Origin: Nocardia otitidiscaviarum NBRC 14405
GTDB lineage: Bacteria > Actinomycetota > Actinomycetes > Mycobacteriales > Mycobacteriaceae
Assembly (NCBI RefSeq): GCF_000308635.1
Contig: NZ_BAGD01000280.1
Coordinates: 1-64,000, forward strand
Reading direction: 5' to 3'
DNA: 64,000 nt
Shown here one piece after another: positions 34,309 through 41,769 of the stretch. The first letter of the stretch is position 1. Every line of letters begins with the position of its first letter. Under the pieces are notes generated by a model. It was not told the DNA's origin, ran no database searches, and saw only the letters and a program-made list of their open reading frames with translations. Position numbers and translations under genes: made by a program.

Positions 34309-35136
34309 GTGACAACTCAGCAGACGTTAAGATCTTACATCGATCCAATCAAGGAAAAAGAACTAAACATCCTAAATCTAGCGGCTACCGCTGCACGCAA
34401 CATTAACGATCGACAAAATGAGATCGCTTTCGCGACCTCATTGACAGGAAGCCCGCTTCCAGCTCTAGTAATCAATATCACTATCGACAAGAATCAAAAC
34501 AAGATTATCGACGCGATAAACAAATGTGTCGACGGTGATCCCGCCAACAATAAGCCTGGTCTGAAGCAGTTTATTGAAGGGATGTATCTGCCCGTCACTC
34601 TCATCACTATTGCAGCTGAGTGGGGGAATATCGAAAACGACATACAAACCGCCAAAAACTCTGTCATCGCGGCTAGACTGTCGGGTGACTGGAGAGGCGA
34701 TGGGCATGATGCCTACGAGGACGTTCGTTATAAAGACCAGCTTCCGGCGTTTACTGGAATGGTTGGATTCGCTAAATCGACTGCCAAGATCCTCCAAGAC
34801 TTCGCCACGGATGTCCTCGACTTTTACAAGGATCTCCATACAAATGTTCTAAGTTTGATCAACGCCGTTGAGGATGGTCTTGCGAAGCTAGCGTCCCTTC
34901 AGTTCCTCGAAGCCTTTGTTGGACTAATACAGGAACTAACAGGAACAATTGTGAATTTAATTCAAAATATAGTGACAGCTCTAGCAAAAGCGGAGATTCA
35001 TGGTGGGAACCTGGTAACCAACACAAAAGCCGTCGACGGCCTATCACCCGACAACACGTGGCCCCTTCCTAAAGGGGATAGTTTTAAAGATTTTTCAAAG
35101 CTGGACGGAGACAAGTCTGATTGGGAAATGGTATGA
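34309..35136 (+). CDS. Helical protein with a WxG-like turn, probable secreted partner
   Basis: A 275-residue protein made of long helices. It starts at GTG 34309 after AGGGGAAAA. The segment LSGDWRGDGHDAYEDVRYKDQLPAF near residues 124-148 contains a W-x-G turn followed by an aromatic, the WXG100 signature. The hydrophobic helices at 180-230 (LQFLEAFVGLIQELTGTIVNLIQNIVTAL) could insert into or associate with membranes. It lies right after the 101-residue protein, like WXG/effector pairs. The end overlaps the lipoprotein gene by 4 bases (ATGA). Confidence 0.62.
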   Translation: MTTQQTLRSYIDPIKEKELNILNLAATAARNINDRQNEIAFATSLTGSPLPALVINITIDKNQNKIIDAINKCVDGDPANNKPGLKQFIEGMYLPVTLITIAAEWGNIENDIQTAKNSVIAARLSGDWRGDGHDAYEDVRYKDQLPAFTGMVGFAKSTAKILQDFATDVLDFYKDLHTNVLSLINAVEDGLAKLASLQFLEAFVGLIQELTGTIVNLIQNIVTALAKAEIHGGNLVTNTKAVDGLSPDNTWPLPKGDSFKDFSKLDGDKSDWEMV

Positions 35137-35612
35137 CAATGGTTCGTTATAGCCTCGTAGCGGGTTCAATTGCCTTACTTGCACTGTCAACTGGTTGCGG
35201 ATTGACTCGTAATTCGAACGAGTCCGACTACAACCGAGGGCAACTATGCGCTGAGTTTGCAGAATTCTTCCAACGCGATTTATCCCTTAGTGTCAAATAT
35301 GAGGGTGAAAACGATTTCGATCGACCGGTCGAGTACGCAAGTGTTTGCATACCGGAAACACAGGCGGGATCGCGGGCAGGCCTGCTGTCAATGACCTACC
35401 ATCCCGGTGGAAATATTGATGAACCCGATGCGGCCTACCAGCCTCAAAAAGGTTTTGATGAAAAAGTATGGATTGCGCATGATAATCAGTTCCGTGTCCA
35501 AATTGGATCATGGGAAGGGCGAATGAAGCTGCATGACGCTGAACTTTCCGATGAACAAACTCGAAAGTCAATTGAATTCCTAATCCAAGCGACACGCAAA
35601 GTCCATGGATGA
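35133..35612 (+). CDS. Lipoprotein, last gene of the AT-rich operon
   Basis: A 159-residue lipoprotein. The signal sequence reads MVRYSLVAGSIALLALSTGCG with the lipobox LSTGC. The mature part has two more cysteines (LCAEF and ASVCIPE) and resembles small DUF3558-type lipoproteins of actinomycetes, though the match is by impression. ATG 35133 overlaps the stop of the preceding gene (ATGA), so the genes are coupled. A cell-surface role together with the helical proteins is likely. Confidence 0.8.
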   Translation: MTMVRYSLVAGSIALLALSTGCGLTRNSNESDYNRGQLCAEFAEFFQRDLSLSVKYEGENDFDRPVEYASVCIPETQAGSRAGLLSMTYHPGGNIDEPDAAYQPQKGFDEKVWIAHDNQFRVQIGSWEGRMKLHDAELSDEQTRKSIEFLIQATRKVHG

Positions 35613-35616
35613 ACTA

Positions 35617-35660
35617 GCACATAGAATTTGCTCAGGCCCGATTTCCACCGGAACCTTTTC
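35617..35660. repeat. Degraded att end plus tRNA terminator copy
   Basis: GCAC at 35617 followed by TAGAAT and then TCAGGCCCGATTTCCACCGG (35632-35651) matches, with changes, the tRNA-Val 3' end and terminator at 32346-32390 (GCACCAGAGAAAT, then TCAGGCCCGGTTTCCACCGG). It leads directly into the intact SprT-like gene, just as the terminator at 32.37 kb leads into the decayed one. Confidence 0.62.
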
Positions 35661-35692
35661 GCTATTCCACATATCTGGGGCCCGACTGGTTC

Positions 35693-36325
35693 TCAGGCGC
35701 CCGCCTCGAAACCGCTCCCGCAATTGCCACAGAGGATCGGTGCCTGTTCGTAGACGCTACGCGACACCCGAATCTTACGTCCACAGTCGCACTCGGCCGA
35801 CAGGCCGTTGTTGTTCGACGTGCGGCCGCGTCGACCGGGTTCGCGGCGGCGGTAAGCCACCAGCGCAAACGCCAGTTCGTCCAGTTCCTCGCGGTAGTGG
35901 TCGCGGGTCTGTGCCGGGACGGTGGTGAGTGACCATCCGATCTTCGAGTGCTGGGTGAGGGTGAGCCCGAGTTCTTCACCGAGGATGCGGAAACGGTCGT
36001 TGTGCCAGCGGCCCTGGCGGCTGGTGTCCTTGATCCCGCGCGTGACCGCGACACCATGAGCGGCCTCGTGCAACAGCGTGCCCAGTACCTCGGTCGCGCC
36101 GCGTTGAAGTCCTTCACCGCCGATGAAGAGTTCGTGGAGCTCATATTCGCCGCGTACCCATCGATTCTGGGCGAAGTGTCCGAGGGTGAGGTCACTGCCG
36201 CCGATCGACCCGGCCCCCACGGTGAGAACGACTTCGGGGACGTCGGGGTGACGGGTGCGGATGGCGGCCCAGGTGTTTTCCAGGGCGGTGACGAGTAGGC
36301 CGGTGATGGTGTCGGAGTCGGTCAT
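35693..36325 (-). CDS. SprT-like zinc metalloprotease
   Basis: A 210-residue protein with the zinc-protease motif HEAAHGVAVTRG near residue 94 and a zinc-ribbon C-terminus (CDCGRKIRVSRSVYEQAPILCGNCG). The combination is that of SprT-like proteins, which in some systems cleave DNA-protein crosslinks; on mobile elements their role is not known. Start 36325 (MTDSDTITG) is chosen since the upstream residues look non-coding. Two 18-bp palindromes lie just upstream, so the gene is likely under a dedicated repressor. A decayed copy is at 32427-33045. Confidence 0.82.
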   Translation of the reverse strand: MTDSDTITGLLVTALENTWAAIRTRHPDVPEVVLTVGAGSIGGSDLTLGHFAQNRWVRGEYELHELFIGGEGLQRGATEVLGTLLHEAAHGVAVTRGIKDTSRQGRWHNDRFRILGEELGLTLTQHSKIGWSLTTVPAQTRDHYREELDELAFALVAYRRREPGRRGRTSNNNGLSAECDCGRKIRVSRSVYEQAPILCGNCGSGFEAGA

Positions 36326-36352
36326 GGTCCCGGTGTCCTTCACAAGAGGGCA

Positions 36353-36405
36353 TTGACACGTACGTGTCAACCGGCGGCCCAACGGGTTTGACACGTACGT
36401 GTCAA
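36353..36405. promoter_or_regulatory. Two copies of the 18-bp palindromic operator
   Basis: TTGACACGTACGTGTCAA occurs at 36353-36370 and again at 36388-36405, with centres 35 bp apart, 28 bp upstream of the SprT-like start. Perfect palindromes at repeated spacing suggest a dimeric repressor binding cooperatively. No candidate repressor gene is next to them. Confidence 0.85.
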
Positions 36406-36464
36406 GCGGGGGTGGGGTCCCGGCAGAGCGTGGAAGTTCTCTGGGCGCGCGCCGCGCTCTGTCG

Positions 36465-37503
36465 GGGCAGGCCGCTCGGGGGCCTGCCCGCACCGCCTGC
36501 CCAGGGGCCGCAGAGGCTCCAGATTCCAGGAGACGCGCCACGGCGTGCACGACCGAATTTCCCTACCCCTGCCCGCGGCTCCAGTGCTTGCCGTCAGGCG
36601 GGAAATTCGGTCGTGCCGGGCGCGGTCCCTGGAATCGCTGGAGGGGCGGCCCCGCACAATGCGGCGCGCGCCCAGCACCACCGGACCGCAGCGCAGCACC
36701 GGCCCAAGTCACCTACCCGACCAGCAACGCGACTTAACGCACCTGACCGGACCGCCCATGCCGCCGCGTTCGCACCAGGCGTGCCCGGTGCCCGCTCCGG
36801 ACGCCACCACCTACTCAACCGCCACGAACGCACCCTTCGTCACACCACGTCGCCATGCACCCAACCGCAACGTTCTACACCCCACGTAACCCCTATTCCC
36901 CACATATCCCAAAGTTTGCTTCTCTCTTCCGTTTCCGTCCGCCCCGCCCCTGATCTGTTCTTATTGCTTCACTTGCCGAGGACACCAAAGACCACCGAAG
37001 GGGGCCTTTGGTGTCCTCGGCAAGTGAAGCGCCATTCACGGAGACATCCTTGGTCAGGGGCGGGGCGGACGGAACGCGCCGTTGCACAAGGTGATGAATG
37101 ATGTGTTCGCCCTGCGCGTGGGTTTTGCCGAGGTGTACGCAGTTATGCTCCGGTTGTGCATCCGACGTCCGGACTTCTGCATGCCCAGTGCCTCAATTGT
37201 GCAACCGATTTCAATGGTCACAAGCCGGGCTAAGCGGCCTCCCGATCGGCGAGCCAGCCCGCAGACCGGTTAGCTACCGAATGCCCGTCACGTTCGCATG
37301 TTCAGGTTGGGGCGCGGGATTGTGCGGGTGCCGCCCCTCCAGCGATTCCAGGGTCCGCGCGCCCACTCGACCGAATCTCCCCGTACGGACGGTGCTCCCG
37401 CGACTGTTGGGCGTAGGAGATTCGGTCGGCGCGTCCCCTGGAATCGGGAGCCTCTGCGGCACCCTCCGGCGGGCCGATGAGCGGGCGGGCGACGCCCGCC
37501 CGC
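36465..37503. repeat. 1-kb noncoding near-palindrome with nested hairpins
   Basis: No convincing gene lies between 36326 and 37686. The segment around 36511-36650 reappears inverted at 37330-37456 (for example GGAATCGCTGGAGGGGCGGC at 36631 against its complement at 37330). Each copy holds its own dyad: GCACGACCGAATTTCCC at 36547-36563 with its inverse at 36600-36616, and a cognate pair in the right copy. Both are bounded by GC hairpins (36465-36489 and 37481-37503). The centre, near 36985-37003, is occupied by the nested stems of the next entry. The flank 36790-36930 is strongly C-rich and G-poor. Confidence 0.85.
36933..37074. repeat. Central nested hairpin (25-bp stem inside 21-bp stem)
   Basis: Inner stem: 36966-36990 pairs perfectly with 37006-37030 over 25 bp, with a 15-base loop. 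Outer stem: 36933-36953 pairs perfectly with 37054-37074 over 21 bp. Arms of this length would extrude as a cruciform or fold strongly in single-stranded DNA or RNA. A replication, transfer or nicking origin, or a structured RNA, would each fit; the sequence does not decide. Confidence 0.9.
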
Positions 37504-37591
37504 CGCTGCCCGCGCCCCTCGATCGTCAGGAGTGAAGCCGGGTATCCAACTTCGAAACCGGGCACGCTTACAGAGTGACCAGCAGGCCAGT

Positions 37592-37614
37592 ATCGTTCGC
37601 GTAGCGAAAGATAA
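37592..37614. promoter_or_regulatory. Imperfect dyad upstream of the SLATT/CD-NTase operon
   Basis: TATCGTTCGC, GTA, GCGAAAGATA: 9 of 10 arm positions pair. It lies 73 bases before the first gene. A repressor site is a plausible reading, but no bound protein is known. Confidence 0.45.
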
Positions 37615-37686
37615 GCGTTTCCGGTCACCACCTTGCGATAGTATGGCTGCAAGCACACGGTGATACCAGCGCGGTAGTGTCAAGCT

Positions 37687-38211
37687 GTGAACGACTCAGA
37701 TTCTGGTCGACGTAGAGCACTGGATGACGAACTACAGCGACTTGAGGAAAGCGCGAAGTATAGCGCCCAGAACCAGTTTGAACAAGCGAAACAGTGGCGC
37801 GGAATTAATCTGATGCTAGGTATACCTGCCAGTGCATTGGCTGCTATCGCTGGTGCAGCCGCCTTAGCTTCAACCGCAAGCGCATTTTGGGCAGGCATGC
37901 TAGCCCTGGGCGCTGCGGCTTTTGGTGCAGTGTTAACAACAGTGAATGCTAGTCATCGGACCAATCAAGCAGCATCGGCAGCAAACGCCTACCTTGAGAT
38001 ACAGACGGCTGCACGGCAAGCCCGTCTACTCGATTTACCCACGTCCGACATTGATGAAATGCGAGCAATAGTTGCCGAGATTACCGCAAGACGCGATGAG
38101 CAGAACAAGACAGCGGAACCCCCTAACCGCTGGGCTCGCAAACGCGCACAAAAGAATATTAAAGATGGAGGACAGACGTACGATGTCGATTCTTCGGATA
38201 ATGACGGGTGA
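37687..38211 (+). CDS. SLATT-domain membrane protein (predicted pore effector)
   Basis: A 174-residue member of the SLATT superfamily, two-helix membrane proteins associated with SMODS nucleotidyltransferases and predicted to kill or arrest the cell by membrane disruption. Residues 1-40 are a charged helix (ALDDELQRLEESAKYSAQNQFEQAKQWRGINL), the two membrane helices are about 41-63 and 66-86 (separated by a short turn), then comes a soluble helical C-terminus. GTG 37687 starts the gene; its stop overlaps the CD-NTase start (GTGA). The close coupling says the two proteins work together. Confidence 0.88.
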   Translation: MNDSDSGRRRALDDELQRLEESAKYSAQNQFEQAKQWRGINLMLGIPASALAAIAGAAALASTASAFWAGMLALGAAAFGAVLTTVNASHRTNQAASAANAYLEIQTAARQARLLDLPTSDIDEMRAIVAEITARRDEQNKTAEPPNRWARKRAQKNIKDGGQTYDVDSSDNDG

Positions 38212-39077
38212 CACTAATGCCTAGAACAGTGGCTCAAGGATTTGACGAATTTCTGAGCCGACTTACTCCGCTGTCCTCACAGCTAAGCGCAGCCAAGGCG
38301 CATAGATCACGCATCGAAACCTCCCTTAGCAATGCCCTATCCATTTTTGTCATGAGGGAGACTGGGTCATTTCACCATGGCACGGGTGTTCGCCACCATA
38401 GCGATATCGATGTTCTGATTGGCATTGGGAACCCACAGCCAACCCCCGATACTGCGCTAAAGTGGGTTAAGGATGCGCTCTCAGCCTCATTTCCCACAAC
38501 GACTGTTCGCATCAGTCGTCCCGCAGTCGTGGTTGAGTTCGCAAATGGGGACGAAACCTGGGAGGTTTTACCTGGGTTCATCAAGTCGGCAACACCATCT
38601 AGTGTATACGAGATCCCCGGGCCTGCCGGCGGCTGGATTGAGACTGCACCCACGGAGCACTTAGACTATGTGAATGAGTGCAATAGAAAGGCGGGCGCAG
38701 AGGGTGGAACAAAGAAGCTAGCTCGCCTAATAAAGGCCTGGAAGTACTACTGCAATGTTCCTATTTCATCGTTCTACTTGGAAATGCGTGCCGCACAACA
38801 CATGGCTGGACAGGATTCCTTCATAGCAATATGGGACATTTGTTGGCTTCTAGAGTTTTTAGATAGAAACCAGCTGTGTGCAATGAATGACCCCAAGGGT
38901 AGAACTGGCCGATTTCAAGCATGCTCGTCCGACTACAAAAAGACTGAGGCTCTTTCTAAGCTGAATACTGCCGCTACCCGAGCCAATAAGGCCCTCAAAG
39001 CCTATCAAGACAATGATCATGAAGAAGCATTCCATTATTTAGATCTACTCTTCGGCGGTAAGTTCCCCGCTAGATAG
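38208..39077 (+). CDS. CD-NTase (SMODS-type cyclic-oligonucleotide synthase)
   Basis: A 289-residue nucleotidyltransferase of the cGAS/DncV-like group. The catalytic motif is GSFHHGTGVRHHSDIDVL (G53, S54, D66, D68), and the third carboxylate is E119 in ETWEVLPGF. The C-terminal half has helices typical of this fold (AEGGTKKLARLIKAWKYYCN). Such enzymes make second messengers upon phage infection, which here should open or activate the SLATT membrane protein. No Cap2, Cap3 or Cap4-like gene follows, so this would be a minimal two-gene CBASS-like module. Confidence 0.9.
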   Translation: MTLMPRTVAQGFDEFLSRLTPLSSQLSAAKAHRSRIETSLSNALSIFVMRETGSFHHGTGVRHHSDIDVLIGIGNPQPTPDTALKWVKDALSASFPTTTVRISRPAVVVEFANGDETWEVLPGFIKSATPSSVYEIPGPAGGWIETAPTEHLDYVNECNRKAGAEGGTKKLARLIKAWKYYCNVPISSFYLEMRAAQHMAGQDSFIAIWDICWLLEFLDRNQLCAMNDPKGRTGRFQACSSDYKKTEALSKLNTAATRANKALKAYQDNDHEEAFHYLDLLFGGKFPAR

Positions 39078-39159
39078 AATAGCAATTAATATGTTGGCAA
39101 TGGCAACAAAGTTCCATCCCAATCGCGCGTCTGCTAGAACGCACATGGTATGAAAGGCA

Positions 39160-39194
39160 CGGAGACCGTGCCAGGTCGCATGGCACGGTCTCCG
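39160..39194. terminator. Hairpin terminator between defence and transfer operons
   Basis: CGGAGACCGTGCC at 39160-39172 and its complement at 39182-39194 around a short loop, followed by CTTGTT on plus. It lies between the convergent CD-NTase and transfer operons, so it probably stops both. Confidence 0.82.
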
Positions 39195-39226
39195 CTTGTT
39201 CAGTGTTCAGTTGTGTCCGGAGTGGT

Positions 39227-39433
39227 TCAGTCGAACAGGGTCAGCTGGTGCTGGTGGGCTTTCCGGTCGCAGTCGGTGCGGTAGAGCTTGGCCAGGCGTT
39301 GCACCGTGGTCTTCGACAGGTCGAAGTCGACGGCGATCGCGGCCCAGCTGCGGCCCTGGTCGTACTGCTGTTGGATCTCCCGCCCGAGCGTCAACTGTCT
39401 GCGCGGACTGAGGGGTTTCCTACGGCGAGCCAT
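39227..39433 (-). CDS. Small helix-turn-helix protein
   Basis: A 68-residue protein with a resolvase-like HTH: LTLGREIQQQYDQGRSWAAIAVDFDLSKTTVQRLAKLYRTD. It is the last gene of the long minus-strand transfer operon and overlaps the preceding gene by 14 bases. The frame is open upstream, but MARRRKPLSPRRQ at 39433 begins the homology. It could be a regulator of the operon or of excision. Confidence 0.75.
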   Translation of the reverse strand: MARRRKPLSPRRQLTLGREIQQQYDQGRSWAAIAVDFDLSKTTVQRLAKLYRTDCDRKAHQHQLTLFD

Positions 39434-39677
39434 GATCGGTGTCCCGATCGGGCTCGTGTGTGGCACATCGACCGCACAGGACGCATACCTCGGTGTATTC
39501 GTCGATGCGTTCGGTCCAGTGCTCACACTCGCTGTCAGCGTCGGCGCGCTGGCAATCGCTGTCGCCGATCACGCACCCTGCCTCGTCGCAGAGTCCGCAC
39601 AGCGACTGTGTGCCGAGGGTTCCCACGGTGATGTCGAAACAGCCTCCGCACCCGCAATACTGGTATTCGCTGTTCAT
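39420..39677 (-). CDS. Small cysteine-rich protein
   Basis: An 85-residue acidic protein with about ten cysteines (QYCGCGGCFDI, SLCGLCDEAGCV, CEHW, VCVLCGRCATHEPD). The C-x-C-x-x-C and CxxC pairs suggest two zinc or metal sites. No family recognised. Coupled to its neighbours by 4- and 14-base overlaps. Confidence 0.65.
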   Translation of the reverse strand: MNSEYQYCGCGGCFDITVGTLGTQSLCGLCDEAGCVIGDSDCQRADADSECEHWTERIDEYTEVCVLCGRCATHEPDRDTDHGSP

Positions 39678-39865
39678 GCCGGCACCTCCTGGGTGTCGGT
39701 GAACACCGTGGGCCAGCGGGTGCCGATCGCGGTCACGATCTGTTCGTCGGCGACATCGATGTCACCCACGATCACCCCGACCTCGGCCAGATCGGCGAGA
39801 GCGGTTCCGATCACCGCGTACAGCTGTGATCGGTCGATGACATGCACATCGACGAGCATGAACAT
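39674..39865 (-). CDS. Small hypothetical protein
   Basis: A 63-residue protein (MFMLVDVHVIDRSQLYAVIGTALADLAEVGVIVGDIDVADEQIVTAIGTRW). Seems a small alpha/beta fold. The start is set by overlap with the upstream stop (TGATG). No function known. Confidence 0.6.
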   Translation of the reverse strand: MFMLVDVHVIDRSQLYAVIGTALADLAEVGVIVGDIDVADEQIVTAIGTRWPTVFTDTQEVPA

Positions 39866-40071
39866 CACCGCCTTCCCGCGCCGTGTGCCCACCACTCGGG
39901 CAGACTTTCACCGCGCGAGAGCCACTGATCCAAGCGGTTCACCTCGTGGGCGAGATCCGCCAGAATCTCGATGACCGGGTCACCGTCGTGACGCTCGTGC
40001 ACGCGCTCGTCGAGGTCGTAGAAGGCATCGACAAGCTCCCGGATTCGGGTCAGGGCCGCGTTCGGGTCCAT
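39865..40071 (-). CDS. Small acidic helical protein
   Basis: A 68-residue helical protein (MDPNAALTRIRELVDAFYDLDERVHERHDGDPVIEILADLAHEVNRLDQWL). Start ATG 40071 overlaps the stop of the previous gene and its end overlaps the next start (TGATG). This phasing supports it as a true gene; the long overlapping frame to 40560 is a shadow. Function unknown. Confidence 0.68.
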   Translation of the reverse strand: MDPNAALTRIRELVDAFYDLDERVHERHDGDPVIEILADLAHEVNRLDQWLSRGESLPEWWAHGAGRR

Positions 40072-40370
40072 TACCGCCTCCTGCGTGTGGTGGGCTGTGG
40101 GCAGTGGTCGTGCTGAGCTTGGAGCGCTCCGAGGTCCCATTGCAGGCACTGCACCTGATCGAGCAGTTCGGTGCACTGTTGCTTGAGGTCGTCGCGTTCC
40201 TTGATCAGCTCGGCCACGTCGATGGCGCTGCCGCCGCCGTTGAGGACCCGGACCCGTTCGGCCGCAGCATCTTTGCTGCCGTGATCGGACTCGGGTTCCC
40301 AGTGCCCATCGGGGGTGTAGAACCCGACCGTCCACAACCGGGGCTCGGTGCGCAGATAGACATAGGTCAT
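40071..40370 (-). CDS. Small hypothetical protein, coiled-coil C-terminus
   Basis: A 99-residue protein with a beta-rich start (MTYVYLRTEPRLWTVGFYTPDGHWEPESDHGSKDAAAERVRVLNGG) and a C-terminal heptad-rich helix (VAELIKERDDLKQQCTELLDQVQCLQWDLGALQAQ). Such short coiled-coil proteins are common in these elements. Ends exactly at its neighbours' starts. Function unknown. Confidence 0.68.
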   Translation of the reverse strand: MTYVYLRTEPRLWTVGFYTPDGHWEPESDHGSKDAAAERVRVLNGGGSAIDVAELIKERDDLKQQCTELLDQVQCLQWDLGALQAQHDHCPQPTTRRRR

Positions 40371-40849
40371 CAGGCCACCTCCGCACCAGTCTCAGCCTCG
40401 GGTTCGGGTTCGGGTTCGGCGGGGATGGCGTCGTGAGAGCGCTGGTCCTCGTACTCGTGCATCCACCAGTCCGGGGTACTACCCACTCGCCAGATGCGGC
40501 CGTGGCAGATCCGGCAGAACACGAACTCCTCCGGCTCGAACCCCGCGGCACCCACGTCAATGGGGGTGTCGGGGTCCTCGACGTCGTTGTCGATGCCGAA
40601 GTACTGGTTGATCACCCGGGTCAGGTTGTCCCGCAGGGTGCGGGCCTCGCTGACCGTGACGCCCGCGCGCACGCCGTCGTAGAACGTGACGCGCCAGCGG
40701 ATCTCGATGTCACCGCGAATGTCCCCGGCCGGGAACAGGGTCACGATGGCCTCGGGCATGTCGTGCCAATAGGTTTCGACATAGCCACGCCCGCCCCGAC
40801 CGGTGTCGTCGTGGTCTTCGACACGAGCGGCGGTGCTCAGGTACGCCAT
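40370..40849 (-). CDS. Hypothetical protein, element core
   Basis: A 159-residue soluble acidic protein with EPEEFVFCRICHGRIWRVGSTPDWWMHEYED, where CxxC and following histidines may bind zinc. The start MAYLSTAARVEDHD is fixed by a 2-base gap to the previous gene. I do not recognise the family. Position beside SSB and small genes suggests a replication or transfer accessory. Confidence 0.68.
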   Translation of the reverse strand: MAYLSTAARVEDHDDTGRGGRGYVETYWHDMPEAIVTLFPAGDIRGDIEIRWRVTFYDGVRAGVTVSEARTLRDNLTRVINQYFGIDNDVEDPDTPIDVGAAGFEPEEFVFCRICHGRIWRVGSTPDWWMHEYEDQRSHDAIPAEPEPEPEAETGAEVA

Positions 40850-40851
40850 GA

Positions 40852-41100
40852 TCAGATTCCTTTCTGGGTGTGGTGGTGGTAGGCGTCATCGAGGGCACCG
40901 TCGAACAGGTCGTGAACCGCCAGGGCCTGGTCCAGGCTCATCGCGGTCATCAACTCGCAGCCGCAGCCGAACACGATCCCGAACATCACCTGATCGAGGG
41001 TTTCGTCGTAGGAGGTGTAGAACCTCGCCGACATGCCACCCTCGGGCAGATGCGTGTTCTCGGGGTGGGCGTCGTTGTTGTGTTCGAAAGGGTTCGACAT
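40852..41100 (-). CDS. Hypothetical protein, element core
   Basis: An 82-residue protein (MSNPFEHNNDAHPENTHLPEGGMSARFYTSYDETLDQVMFGIVFGCGCELMTAMSLDQALAVHDLFDGALDD). It ends in TQKGI. A CGC motif in the middle might hold a metal. The gap of 2 bases after ssb marks it as operon-borne. Start 41100 chosen over 41136, which would lie inside ssb. Confidence 0.65.
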   Translation of the reverse strand: MSNPFEHNNDAHPENTHLPEGGMSARFYTSYDETLDQVMFGIVFGCGCELMTAMSLDQALAVHDLFDGALDDAYHHHTQKGI

Positions 41101-41102
41101 GA

Positions 41103-41597
41103 TTACGCCACCTCGTCCGGGGTGTGGTCGGGCCACGGGTCGTCACCGACACCGCGTCCGGTCTTGGTCACCCCGCTCGTGGTGGTGCGCTGACCGCCGC
41201 CGCTGTTTCCGCCGCCGCTGGTGCGGGTGCGGGTGGATCGTTTGATCGGTTTGGCGACGGCGTATTTGAGTGACACGCCCACCTCGTCGGCGACCAGTTC
41301 CACGACGGTGCGTTTGTTGCCCTCGCGGTCGTCGTAGCTGCGCTGCTGGAGCTTGCCGCACACGATTACTCGTGCGCCCTTGGTGAGGGATTCGGCGATG
41401 TTCTCCGCGGCATCGCGCCACATCTGACAACGCATGAACAACGCGGCCCCGTCGGTCCACTGATTGGTGCTGCGGTCGAACACGCGCGGGGTCGCCGCGA
41501 CGGTGAAGTTCACCACCGCATGCCCACCCGAGGTCTCACGCAACTCCGGGTCGGAGGTCAGGTTGCCGACAATGGTGAGAGTGGTCTCTCCGGACAT
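41103..41597 (-). CDS. ssb: Single-stranded DNA-binding protein
   Basis: OB-fold SSB of 164 residues: MSGETTLTIVGNLTSDPELRETSGGHAVVNFTVAATPRVFD, WRDAAENIAESLTKGARVIVCGKLQQRSYDDREGNKRTVVELVADEVGVSL. The C-terminus is a flexible Gly/Arg/Thr-rich tail ending DPWPDHTPDEVA, so the acidic tip of chromosomal SSB (DDDIPF) is missing. AGGAG lies 7 bases before ATG 41597. It protects single strands during replication or transfer of the element. Confidence 0.93.
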   Translation of the reverse strand: MSGETTLTIVGNLTSDPELRETSGGHAVVNFTVAATPRVFDRSTNQWTDGAALFMRCQMWRDAAENIAESLTKGARVIVCGKLQQRSYDDREGNKRTVVELVADEVGVSLKYAVAKPIKRSTRTRTSGGGNSGGGQRTTTSGVTKTGRGVGDDPWPDHTPDEVA

Positions 41598-41769
41598 GTC
41601 ATGTCTCCTAAACATGCTGTGCTAATAAGGTTTTCGAGACTCTGGTCTCGACGGTGAAGCGGTCCGCGAACTCGGATAGGCTGCGGGCGTTCACCGGGTG
41701 TCAGGTGTCGTGGCGGTATCTCCTTTCTGGTTGTTGTGGTTGAAACCTCTTGGGCCACACCGGCAGTCG

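Noticed and set aside
36364..37101. 245-residue frame inside the near-palindrome
   Set aside because: It runs through both perfect stems and has no family-like segment; composition follows the inverted repeats.
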